Of a DNA stretch of 64,000 bases, positions 25,340-33,659 are shown piece after piece. Both the position numbers and the translations under genes were made by a program. Positions within the stretch are counted from its first letter, which is position 1; every line of letters begins with the position of its first letter. The notes under the pieces were generated by a model. That model ran no database searches. It was given only the letters and a program-made list of their open reading frames with translations, and had not been told where the DNA came from. The stretch spans positions 1-64,000 of the forward strand of contig NZ_JACXYU010000005.1 in NCBI RefSeq assembly GCF_014779715.1. The letters are read 5' to 3'. Source of the stretch: Streptomyces chumphonensis (lineage in GTDB: Bacteria > Actinomycetota > Actinomycetes > Streptomycetales > Streptomycetaceae).

Positions 25340-25464
25340 GGCGGGTACGTCCTTAGCTCTTGGCGGGGAGAGAGGGGAGGGGAAGTGCCGGTGGATATTC
25401 TTCGGACAGGACGACAAAGAAAGTAGAAGCGACCTGGGAGGGCGTCAAGGGGGGCGCTAGCATC

Positions 25465-26127
25465 GTGTTCTTCCGGCACACGACCGACGCGAGGAACCTG
25501 TTGGCCCGACCCAAACGCCAAGACGCCCGGCGCGAAGCCCTGTTGCAGGCCGCTGGGGTCGCCATCCAACGGCGTGGCCTGCACGCCACGAGGGTCCGCG
25601 ACATCGCGGACCAGGCCGGTGTGGCCGCCGGCACCGTCACCTACTACTTCCGCGACCTCGATGAGCTCTTCCGCCTCGTCTTCGCGCAAGCCGTGGACCG
25701 CTTCTGCACCCAACGGGAACGTGAAGCCGCCGCCCACGAGGACCCCCGCGACCAACTCGCCGCCGTCCTCCGGCACGGCCTGCCCACCGGGCCCGATGAC
25801 CAGCTCTGCTGCCTGCTCTACGAGTTCTCGCCGCACGCCCGGCACCGGGACAGCGACGCACAGCTTCGCCGTGAGCTCTATGAACGCCAGCTCCACCTCT
25901 ATCGCGACGTGCTGACCCGTGGCCACGCGTCCGGCCGCTTCGACCTCCGCCGCCCCGCGGAGGAGATCGCGGCCAACCTGGTCGCCCTGGAGGACGCCTA
26001 CGGCTACCACGTCATAGCGCGCACCTTCATGCCCCGCCAACAGGCCGAAGAACACCTCTTCGGCTACGCCGCCCTCGCGACCGCCGACCCCTCACTCGCC
26101 CCGGAGAACCACTACGGGCCGGGCTGA
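25465..26127 (+). CDS. TetR-family transcriptional regulator
   Basis: A 220-residue TetR-type regulator. The N-terminal HTH is clear (ALLQAAGVAIQRRGLHAT, DIADQAGVAAGTVTYYF). The C-terminal ligand domain contains an unusual CCLLYEFSPHARHR stretch. I chose GTG 25465; the frame is open upstream to 25360 but that part is not TetR-like. Being divergent from the NlpC/P60 gene, it may control that gene and itself. The ligand is unknown. Confidence 0.8.
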   Translation: MFFRHTTDARNLLARPKRQDARREALLQAAGVAIQRRGLHATRVRDIADQAGVAAGTVTYYFRDLDELFRLVFAQAVDRFCTQREREAAAHEDPRDQLAAVLRHGLPTGPDDQLCCLLYEFSPHARHRDSDAQLRRELYERQLHLYRDVLTRGHASGRFDLRRPAEEIAANLVALEDAYGYHVIARTFMPRQQAEEHLFGYAALATADPSLAPENHYGPG

Positions 26128-26805
26128 GCTACACCGGGGTCCGGCACCAGGCAACCACCCGCTCGGTCTTGCTGGCGGTCGCCCCCGCCGGCAACATCCG
26201 CATGCCTGCGCTACCGCGGTCGCCTACGTGCACCTCAGTGGCGAAGGCACCGCCCCCGTACGGCGCCGTGGTCTACCTCGCCCTCGACATCGTCGAAGGC
26301 GGCGCAGACGTCGGTGAGCCGAGAGCTGGTGATCGAGTGGTCGTGCCGTCGGGCGAGCCAGGGGCTCGACGAGTGTGTCGGCCGCCGTCGCTATCCGGTC
26401 GTCGGAGTCCGGGGCGGGTTGGCGATGGGCCCTCACACCGAGTCGCTGACGTGAACTCAGGCGACGTCGGCGAGCCGGCCCACGTCGAGCTGGAAGTCGA
26501 GGGCCAGGGCGAGCCCTTGGCGCGGGCAGCCAACCAGCAGAACGCGGCCCCGGCCGGTGCGTGCGCCGAGCCGGCGCCTCATGCGGCCGGGCGGGCGGAT
26601 CGCGAGTGACACGCCTCGGACGACGCACGTTGGCAGGGCGCCATGGCGTCGGACACGGTGATCATGGTGATCGTAGCCTCGACCGGTGGCTGCCTTCATC
26701 TGTTCGAAGAGGTGTACTTGATAACCGCTCAGATTCTGGCTGCCGGCGCTCGTCGGCCGCTCAGCCTCACCGTTGTGACCTCCGCGAACTGAAGGAACCC
26801 CTGCC
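26128..26805. other. Gap with no supportable gene
   Basis: About 680 bp between the TetR-type and methyltransferase genes. Several long frames exist on both strands, but none shows a domain, signal or start site, and codon bias does not favour one of them. Part of it may be eroded coding sequence (for example a minus-strand stretch ending near 26243). Confidence 0.4.
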
Positions 26806-27552
26806 ATGGACCTGCCGCGCAGCTTCACCATCCGCGAGAGCAGCCACCGCATCTGCAACCCGTTCACCAGCGACAAGCTGGCTCTCCTGGGCCGGGCCAT
26901 CAGCCCGGCGCCAGGCACGCGCATGCTCGACCTCGGCTGCGGCAAGGGCGAGATGCTGTGCACCTGGGCCCGGGACCACGGTCTCACCGGCACGGGTGTC
27001 GACCTCAGCACCGTGTTCATCGACGCCGCCCGTAAGCGGGCCGCGGAGCTGGACGTCGCCGACCAGGTTGAGTTCGTGCATGCGGATGCCTCGGGCCACG
27101 TCGCCGATGAGCCCGTCGGGATCGCCGCCTGCGTCGGCGCGACGTGGATCGGCTCCGGAGTCGGCGGCACGGTCGACCTCCTGCGACACAGTCTCGCTCC
27201 CGGTGGCATGATGCTGATCGGCGAGCCGTACTGGCGCCGCGAGCCCGAGGACCAAAGGGTCGTGGAGGGCTGCCAGATGGCCCGCCGGGATGACCTGCTC
27301 ACCCTGCCGGATCTGCTGGAGCAGTTCGGAGGCCTGGGCTGTGACGTCGTCGAGATGGTCCTCGCCGACCAGGACAGCTGGGACCGGTACGTCTCGGCGC
27401 AGTGGCTCAACGTCCGGCGCTGGCTCGACACCAACCCCGATGACGAGCTTGCCGACCAGATGCGAGCGGAACTGACGTCGGCACCCGTCCAGTACGTCGG
27501 GTACCAGCGGGAATACCTCGGGTGGGGTGTCTTCGTCCTCATGGACCGCTGA
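26806..27552 (+). CDS. Class I SAM-dependent methyltransferase
   Basis: A 248-residue methyltransferase. The SAM-binding motif I is MLDLGCGKGEML near residues 40-51, motif II has VDLS, and VEFVHADAS matches the acidic ribose-binding loop. The C-terminal half is typical of small-molecule methyltransferases. The substrate cannot be told from sequence. It stands alone, followed by a hairpin terminator, in a region with slightly lower GC than the flanks. Confidence 0.8.
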   Translation: MDLPRSFTIRESSHRICNPFTSDKLALLGRAISPAPGTRMLDLGCGKGEMLCTWARDHGLTGTGVDLSTVFIDAARKRAAELDVADQVEFVHADASGHVADEPVGIAACVGATWIGSGVGGTVDLLRHSLAPGGMMLIGEPYWRREPEDQRVVEGCQMARRDDLLTLPDLLEQFGGLGCDVVEMVLADQDSWDRYVSAQWLNVRRWLDTNPDDELADQMRAELTSAPVQYVGYQREYLGWGVFVLMDR

Positions 27553-27571
27553 TCAACCACCCCGAGCGTGA

Positions 27572-27594
27572 GCCCCGGCATCACCTGCCGGGGC
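27572..27594. terminator. Hairpin terminator after the methyltransferase gene
   Basis: A 9-bp stem (27572-27580 with 27586-27594), 20 bp after the stop. Confidence 0.6.
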
Positions 27595-27892
27595 CAACGA
27601 TCACCCACAGTCGAGCGAAATGATCAGGTGCTCACGGGCTCTCAGGCGGCAGCCTGCGGCATAGATCGCCTGTCGCCGCGGACCCTACTGGTGCCTGCGA
27701 ACCACGTTCGTGGACGGCGTGGGGCGGCCGACGGTGCCCACCCAGGTCGTGAATGGCATGGGGAACGGCCGCGTGTATCCGACGTGGCCGACAGGACGCC
27801 GCGGCGGGATGGGGCGTGGTAGGTCGGCCGCTGCCCGCATCGGATGACGAAACTCGGTGGCGGACGCAGTCGATGCGCACCACGATGCGGTC
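27595..27892. other. Gap between methyltransferase and DinB-like genes
   Basis: About 300 bp with no convincing frame or site. The DinB frame is open back to GTG 27857, so a slightly longer protein is possible. Confidence 0.4.
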
Positions 27893-28468
27893 ATGGCCTC
27901 AGGCGAGCGCAACGACGAAGCAGCGGTGACTCGGTGGACCCCTTCCACCATCTACCCCGATATGTGGGTCGATCCGGACGACGACCCGCGCGAGACGGAG
28001 GTCGAGACGGTCGACGAGCGCGGCACGCTGCTGGAGAGTCTGCGCCACTTCCGCCTGACCATCGAGATGAAGTGTGTGGGTCTGGATGCCGAGCAGATGG
28101 CCCGGCGCTCCGTACCGCCGTCCACGATGTCCCTGCTCGGGCTGGTGCGGCACATGGCCGAGGACGAACGGCACTTGCGCCGGATGGCCGGCGAGGACTC
28201 GCCCAGGCTCTACCGCACCCCTGAAGACCGTGACGGCGACTGGAACGGAGCGGTCGCCGACCCGGCGGTCGTGGAGGATGCCTGGCGGCAGTGGCGAGCC
28301 GAGAGCGAGGTCACCGACCGCTTCATCGCCGGCTTCGCTGACCTCGGCACGCGGACCGGGGAGGCGCCGCTGCGCGAGATCCTGGTGGCACAGATCACCG
28401 AGTACGCGCGACACTGCGGCCACGCCGACCTCCTGCGTGAGCGGATCGACGGCCGTGTAGGCCAGTGA
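27893..28468 (+). CDS. DinB/DUF664-family protein
   Basis: A 191-residue protein of the DinB-like four-helix metal-binding superfamily (DUF664), common in actinobacteria and related to mycothiol-dependent enzymes. Expected metal-ligand histidines are visible in LVRHMAEDERHLRR and near the end in EYARHCGHADLLRE. The C-terminal ITEYARHCGHADLLRERIDG pattern is diagnostic. The biochemical role is not known. ATG 27893 is the choice here; GTG 27857 is an alternative. Confidence 0.78.
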   Translation: MASGERNDEAAVTRWTPSTIYPDMWVDPDDDPRETEVETVDERGTLLESLRHFRLTIEMKCVGLDAEQMARRSVPPSTMSLLGLVRHMAEDERHLRRMAGEDSPRLYRTPEDRDGDWNGAVADPAVVEDAWRQWRAESEVTDRFIAGFADLGTRTGEAPLREILVAQITEYARHCGHADLLRERIDGRVGQ

Positions 28469-28766
28469 TCACATCCTGCCGTACGGATCCGGGAGGCGGG
28501 AGAAATCAGCCGGTCTTGGCGGGTGTCCCGGGCCGGGCCCCTGCGTAGGCGAGGAGAGAGAGTCCGGGACCGCTCTCCAAGACCATGCCACGTCAGGGGG
28601 AGCTGACCGCCTGATTCTCGCTCGCCGTGGCCGGTCAGCCTTCTACGATCGGGGGCATGCCGGCTCCCGAGCCGGTGGAACGGATCCCACCCGAATCCCA
28701 GCAGGGGCGACCGCGAGGCACGGTGAATTGGGCGCAACCGTGCCCCCTGGCAGCCGTTGAAAGGGT
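28469..28766. other. Gap without a recognisable gene
   Basis: About 300 bp with only overlapping spurious frames on both strands. No promoter, repeat or domain stands out. Confidence 0.4.
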
Positions 28767-29570
28767 GTGACGCGTACCAAGGAACACGCCGAGGACACCG
28801 CCCGCTTGTCTACCAGTGACGGTTCGTTCCTCGGTCCGGAGACCGGTCGCGCGGTCCGTAATGGGCGAACGGCAGCGAGCCCTGCCAGGGCGGGGGGTGT
28901 GGTCGGCTGGGGGGGCTGCTCGCTGGCAGCGGTAGCGGGGGCGGCTTGGGGGGAGCAGCACGGTTCCGATGCGCCGTGTGTCGGTGTTGTCACCCGCGTG
29001 GCGGTCTGGTGGGGCGGGCCGTGGGGGGCCGCGTGCGGACCTCCCGAGGCTTTCCAACCCCCGTTCGTTGTCGGCGCACTTGTGGGATGAGGTCGGGGTC
29101 GGTCGGGTGGGGCGTCGCGGTGGTTGCGGTGGCCGGGGTGGAGGTTGCGGTGCAGCGTGTTGGTTGACGTGCTGAGGCGTGTTCGCCGCGTGTCGGTCTG
29201 GACGAGGACGGCTCGATCGCCTTGCCGAAGGACGTCGACCACGCGGGCTGGTTCACCCACACTCCCACCCCGGGCCGGCGCGGCAACGCGGTCGTCGTGG
29301 GGCACCTGGACTCCAAGAGCGGCCTTGCGGCCTTCTACGGTCTGGGCTCCCTTCGCGCGGGGGACCGCATCGTCGTCGAACGCGGAGGGGTCCGGCCGCG
29401 GTGTTCACCGTGACCGCCGCGGCGGTGCAGCCGCGGCGCCTTCCCTTCCGAAGAGGTCTACGGTCCCAGCACGCAGCCGCGGCTGACCCTGATCACCTGC
29501 GCCGACCGGGACGCCCAGCGCCGGGCTTACCGCGCCGATTTCGTGCTCACCACCCCATCTCACCCCGCGC
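28767..29570 (+). pseudogene. Frameshifted sortase (class E/F) pseudogene
   Basis: The centre and end of a sortase can be read across three frames. One frame gives GLDEDGSIALPKDVDHAGWF, then NAVVVGHLDSKSG (catalytic His motif), YGLGSLRAGDR (29192-29400). A second gives VFTVTAAAVQP. A third gives EEVYGPSTQPRLTLITCADR with the catalytic Cys motif, then YRADFVLTT (to about 29550). At least two frameshifts separate them. The part from GTG 28767, with a hydrophobic stretch after about 45 residues, may be the old N-terminus; that is less certain. The intact paralogue lies 200 bp away on the opposite strand. Confidence 0.6.
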
Positions 29571-29587
29571 GGGTGAGATGGGGTGGT
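29549..29587. terminator. Long perfect hairpin at the sortase pseudogene end
   Basis: A 17-bp perfect stem (29549-29565 with 29571-29587) and 5-nt loop. It could end transcription from the broken sortase and, on the other strand, from the intact sortase operon that stops at 29760. Confidence 0.75.
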
Positions 29588-29759
29588 CACACCCTCCCGG
29601 CTCGTGGGCCCTGACCGGTGAAAAGGGGCGGGGCGGCGCCTGGATACCGGCCGGTTCCTGCCCGCAGGAGGGGAGGGGCGGAAGGAGTCCCGGCATGGCG
29701 TGCGTCCTTCGGTAGGGCGGCACGGGGCCAGTGCGACCGGCGGCGGTACCGGGAGGGGT

Positions 29760-30461
29760 TCAGAGGTGGGCCGGGTCGGTGGAGGTGAGTTCGGCGTAGA
29801 CGACGACGTTGTCCGCGTAGCGGCGGTCGGCCTGGGAGTAGGTGCCGCCGCAGGTGATCAGGCGCAGCCCGGCGTGGTCGAGGTTGCGGTAGACCTCGAC
29901 GGTGGGGAAGGCGTCCTTGGGGTACTGCTCGACGCGGGTGACGGTGAAGGTCATCGTGCTGTCGTCGGCGCGATCGACGTCGATGGCCTGGCCCGGGCGC
30001 AATTCGCCGAGGCGGTAGAAGACCGAGGGGTCGCCGTCCCAGGTGACGTGCCCGGCGATGACGGCCGGACCCTGCTCGCCGGGGGCGGGCCCGGGTTCGT
30101 ACCAGCCGGCCAGGTCGGTGTCGCGGGGGGTCTGCATGGCCCCGGCGGAGTCCCGGCGAAGCATTTCCAGGGGTGAGGAGATGCCGAGCGCGGGGACGGA
30201 GACGGTGGTGGGCACCGCCCGTCGCACCGGGTCCGCCTGCACGGGGGTCTGCGATGGGCTGCCGCTGGTGTGGTCCCGTGGGGGTTCGTGGGGTGCGGTG
30301 GTCGGTGAAGCAGCGGGCGGTGCCGGGGTGCTCTGCGGGTCGCCGGTGCCGCGCAGGAGCCCTGCGGCGATGAGGGCCACGGAGACCACTGCGAGGACGG
30401 CGGCGGTCGCCGGCCCGGCTCGTCGGCCGGGCCGGCGCCACCGCTGCTGGGCGGATGTCAC
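29760..30461 (-). CDS. Class F sortase
   Basis: A 233-residue membrane-anchored transpeptidase of the sortase superfamily. It has one N-terminal membrane segment (about 18-36), a Pro/Thr-rich linker to about residue 80, and the catalytic barrel. The triad is visible: His138 in AGHVTW, Cys204 in LITCGG and Arg214 in DRRYADNVVV. Such enzymes attach secreted proteins with C-terminal sorting signals to the cell surface. The start is a GTG at 30461 overlapping the stop of the CHRD gene by 4 bp, so the two are one operon. The nearby DUF4331 protein has an LAATG-type tail and is a candidate substrate. Confidence 0.88.
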   Translation of the reverse strand: MTSAQQRWRRPGRRAGPATAAVLAVVSVALIAAGLLRGTGDPQSTPAPPAASPTTAPHEPPRDHTSGSPSQTPVQADPVRRAVPTTVSVPALGISSPLEMLRRDSAGAMQTPRDTDLAGWYEPGPAPGEQGPAVIAGHVTWDGDPSVFYRLGELRPGQAIDVDRADDSTMTFTVTRVEQYPKDAFPTVEVYRNLDHAGLRLITCGGTYSQADRRYADNVVVYAELTSTDPAHL

Positions 30462-31246
30462 GCGCTCTCGCTACGCCGGCGGCGCACCGTGATGGTGGTT
30501 GCGGCGGCTGCCAGGAGTCCGGCGCCGCCCAGGGCCATCAGGGTGGAGGAGGTGTCGGCGGGGGTTTCGGTGCCGGGGCCGGTGCCGGTCTCAACGCCGC
30601 CTTCGGGCATCTCGCCGATGGAGGCGCCCTTGACCATGCCGCAGTTGGCCGGGGCGGTGGCCTCCAGCGGCAGCTTGTCGTCCAGCGGGCTCATGCCGGC
30701 CTCGTTGTCGTACTTCCCGTTGCCGTTGACGTCGATGCCGTGCTGGACGATGTGCAGGTCCTTGAAGTGGTCGGCAACGTCCTGGGAGACGGTCAGGGTG
30801 CGCTCGTAGGTGAGGTTGCCGTCCTGGTCGGCTGTGGGGAAGCGGTCCACGGCCAGACCGCTGTCCTTGGAGGTGTCCCCTTCGGTGGTCAGGGAGATGT
30901 TGATGTCGCCGTAGTCGGGCAGGCCCTCGACGGTGCTGACGATGCCGTCGTTGTCCTCGTCGGCGCTGGGGTCGGGACAGTGGAAGTCGTGGCCTTCGGT
31001 CGATCCGTGGATGTGCTGCGCGTGCGGCGCACCGGGCACGAGCCCCTCTGCCTGGATCTTGACGGTGAGTTCCCTGCCCTCCAGGCTGACCAGCGCGGTC
31101 GCGCTGGCGCCGGATTCGTTCAGCGTCTCCAGGTCGACCTGGTACGCCTGGTCCTCGGCGGCTGTCGCCGGCACGGCCGCCCCCAGGGTGAGGGCTGCGG
31201 GGAGAGCGGCGAGCGCGGTGATCCGGGCGATGTGTCGGGGTATCAC
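30458..31246 (-). CDS. Secreted CHRD-domain protein with C-terminal membrane anchor
   Basis: A 262-residue exported protein: signal peptide (residues 1 to about 30), a CHRD-like domain (HIHGSTEGHDFHCPDPSADE, LTTEGDTSKDS, DLHIVQHGIDVNGNGKYD), then a Gly/Thr-rich linker and a C-terminal hydrophobic helix followed by RRRR. The tail looks like a sorting signal but has no LPxTG or LAxTG; the nearest sequence is TPADTSS. The DVNGNGKYD loop may bind calcium. GTG 31246 has GGAAGGG upstream. It precedes and overlaps the sortase gene. Function unknown; surface attachment is inferred from the operon. Confidence 0.78.
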   Translation of the reverse strand: MIPRHIARITALAALPAALTLGAAVPATAAEDQAYQVDLETLNESGASATALVSLEGRELTVKIQAEGLVPGAPHAQHIHGSTEGHDFHCPDPSADEDNDGIVSTVEGLPDYGDINISLTTEGDTSKDSGLAVDRFPTADQDGNLTYERTLTVSQDVADHFKDLHIVQHGIDVNGNGKYDNEAGMSPLDDKLPLEATAPANCGMVKGASIGEMPEGGVETGTGPGTETPADTSSTLMALGGAGLLAAAATTITVRRRRSESA

Positions 31247-31905
31247 AAGGATGTCCCTTCCGGCAGCCCACGGGTCGATGCGGGCTGCTCCAGTTGGTGT
31301 CCGCCGGGCGCTGCGCTGCTGAACGCCCCCTGCAAGGCGGCTGACACCTCCTCTTCGTGACCGGGCCAGGTGACGGATTGCTCTGTCACCGCCCGGCATC
31401 GTGCCGGGAGTCCTGGAACGGGGCGCCGGGTGGTGTGTCGGTCAGGCGAGAACGGTCGCGAGGAGCACACGGCCGGACACCGCAGCGGGGCTGACGCCCG
31501 GAGAGGTTCGGCTGGATGGCGCAACCCGCTGTTCCCTATCGGGTGACCCACCCAAAACGCTCATAGCGTCCTTCCTGTGGCCTTGAGCTGGGCCTATGGC
31601 GTGTGTGCTCGAGCCGTGTGCGCGCCACGCGGAGCCTTGGGGCGTGGCGCGCGAGTGCGGTGGTGGTGGTTGGCTGCGGTCGCGTCCCTACGGAGTCCAG
31701 ATCTGTGGGGCGCGGCATCGGGTATTCGCCAGGTGCCCGAGGGCCTTGTTCACGCCGCCTGTGCGCCTCCGTCTCTTTGACGGGGGGCCTGCCCGCAGTG
31801 GGCAGGGCCTCACACCTCCTTCCCTATACGTCGGTGTGCGGGGTGTTGAGGCCCCCGGCATGGGTGGCCCAGTGCGCTTCGCCGCACCGGGAGACGAGGA
31901 CCGCT
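31247..31905 (+). promoter_or_regulatory. Divergent control region with several hairpins
   Basis: About 660 bp between the CHRD and DUF4331 genes with no gene of its own. It holds a GGTGAC-N10-GTCACC palindrome flanked by CCGGG/CCCGG (31361-31396), an ACGCT-CAT-AGCGT repeat (about 31557-31569), an 11-bp hairpin (31620-31652) and, nearest DUF4331, two hairpins that share bases: 31786-31809 and 31805-31854. The last two cannot form together, so an attenuator-like switch in the leader is possible. I see no cobalamin or NiCo riboswitch consensus. Confidence 0.4.
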
Positions 31906-33546
31906 TTGACCAGACCACCTTCCGGTACCCGCACCAGGAGGCTGACCGGCACGCTGGCCGGTACGGGAGCCATCGCGCTCGCGGCCGCCGTGGCCGTGGC
32001 AGGCCTGGCCCCGGCCACCAGTTCGGCCTCCAGTCACCGTGAGGCACCGCTGATCGCTGGCGACCCGCGGGCGGACAACACGGACGTGTACGCCTTCACC
32101 AGCCCCGATCGGCCCGACACGGTCACCTTCGTGGCCAACTGGATTCCCTTCGAGGAACCCGACGGGGGCCCGAACTTCTACCAGTTCGCCGATGGCGACC
32201 AGGCCCGCTACAACATCAAGGTCGACCAGGACGGTGACGGGCGCGCCGACCTGACCTACACCTGGAGCTTCCGCACCGAGATCCGGGATGCGGCCGACAC
32301 CTTCCTGTACAACAACGGCCCGGTGACCACTCTGGACGATCCGGACCTGAACATCCGCCAGTTCTACGACCTGACCGTCACCGGCAAGAGCGGCCGCTCG
32401 CGCACGCTCCTGCGTGACGCGCCCGTGGCGCCGTCCAGGGTCGGGGACGCCTCGATGCCGCGCTACGGCAAGCTGCGCCAGGAGGCCGTGGTCAAGGCCC
32501 GGGGCGGGGCACGCAGCTTCGCCGGACAGGCAGAGGACCCCTTCTTCGCCGACCTGCGGGTCTTCGACCTCCTCTATGGCGGTGACCTCAGCAAGCGCGG
32601 CAAGGACACCTTCGCCGGGTACAACGTCAACACCATCGCCCTGCAGGTGCCCAAGAAGACCCTCGCGCTGGGCGGCGACCCCAAGGACAACCCGGTCATC
32701 GGGGTATGGTCCACCACCGATCGGCGCGGTGCGAACGTCACCGGAGAGGGCTCGGCCGACTCCGGGTGGCGTCAGGTCTCCCGGCTGGGCAACCCGCTGG
32801 TCAACGAGGTCGTCGTCCCGCTGAAGTTCAAGGACGCGTTCAACACCCTGGAGCCCTTCCAGGACCGCACCGTCCAGCCGGTCGTCGACAAGGTCCTCGA
32901 CCCGACCCTGCCCAAACTGATCGAGCAGGTCTACGGCATCCCCGCACCGCCAACGCCCCGCCGCGACCTGTTCGAGATCTACCTGACCGGCCTGTGCCAG
33001 GAGTGCGGCCCCATCAAGGCCGATCTCAACTCCCACCGTCTCAACAGCGACGCCCGCCCGGCCGGCATCGTTCCGGCGGAGGAACTGCGCCTGAACATGG
33101 CCGTGCCCCCGGCCAAGCACCCCGACCGGCTCGGTGTCCTGGGCGGGGACCTGGCCGGCTTCCCCAACGGACGCCGGCTGGCCGACGATGTCATCGACAT
33201 CTCGCTGCAGGCCGTCGAAGGCGCCGCGCAGACCGGTGAGCTCGTCCCCGAACTCGCCGAGGGCGACCAGGTCGACATCAACGACGTCCGCTTCGGCAAG
33301 CGATTCCCCTACGTCGCGCTGCCCTACCACGGCTCCACGTCCGACGGACGAGCCCTGCGCGGAGCCGACCAGGCCACCAGCACGGCCGACACCACGCCGC
33401 GGGGAATGCGCCAAGCCCTCCCCACCGGACTGGCCGCCACCGGCGTGGCCCTGTTCGGGATGGGCGGCCTCGTGCTCTGGCGTGACCGCAGGCGCACCAA
33501 GAGCGACCCGTCACAGCCCACCGGTTCCCGTACCAGCACCAGCTGA
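31906..33546 (+). CDS. DUF4331 surface protein with LAATG sorting tail
   Basis: A 546-residue exported protein of the DUF4331 family. After a signal peptide (twin Arg, hydrophobic core to about residue 36) comes the family start SSHREAPLIAGDPRADNTDVYAF. The C-terminus has LAATG at residues 509-513, a hydrophobic run of about 12 residues and RDRRR, which is the layout of a class E-type sortase signal. TTG 31906 is chosen because it has GAGGA five bases upstream and lies directly before the signal peptide. The molecular role of DUF4331 is not known. It opens an operon with the TPR and metal-transporter genes and is divergent from the sortase. Confidence 0.82.
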   Translation: MTRPPSGTRTRRLTGTLAGTGAIALAAAVAVAGLAPATSSASSHREAPLIAGDPRADNTDVYAFTSPDRPDTVTFVANWIPFEEPDGGPNFYQFADGDQARYNIKVDQDGDGRADLTYTWSFRTEIRDAADTFLYNNGPVTTLDDPDLNIRQFYDLTVTGKSGRSRTLLRDAPVAPSRVGDASMPRYGKLRQEAVVKARGGARSFAGQAEDPFFADLRVFDLLYGGDLSKRGKDTFAGYNVNTIALQVPKKTLALGGDPKDNPVIGVWSTTDRRGANVTGEGSADSGWRQVSRLGNPLVNEVVVPLKFKDAFNTLEPFQDRTVQPVVDKVLDPTLPKLIEQVYGIPAPPTPRRDLFEIYLTGLCQECGPIKADLNSHRLNSDARPAGIVPAEELRLNMAVPPAKHPDRLGVLGGDLAGFPNGRRLADDVIDISLQAVEGAAQTGELVPELAEGDQVDINDVRFGKRFPYVALPYHGSTSDGRALRGADQATSTADTTPRGMRQALPTGLAATGVALFGMGGLVLWRDRRRTKSDPSQPTGSRTSTS

Positions 33547-33562
33547 TACGGGCTCGGTGACC

Positions 33563-33603
33563 GCCGGGCCGACAGCGCCCCCCTGAGCGTTCGTCGGCCC
33601 GGC
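33563..33603. terminator. Intra-operon hairpin between DUF4331 and TPR genes
   Basis: An 11-bp perfect stem (33563-33573 with 33593-33603) and 19-nt loop in the 113-bp gap. It may partly end or process the transcript, giving more surface protein than transporter. Confidence 0.5.
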
Positions 33604-33659
33604 GCCCCTTGCTCCTCTCTCCCCCGCCCCGGTTCCCCCTGCTGCGTGAAGGAGGCGAC

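Noticed and set aside
26169..26609. 147-codon plus-strand frame between the TetR-type and methyltransferase genes
   Set aside because: No domain or ribosome site; overlapping frames on the other strand look equally likely.
31660..31905. Cobalamin or NiCo riboswitch upstream of the metal-transporter operon
   Set aside because: The leader has hairpins but not the conserved boxes of either riboswitch class.
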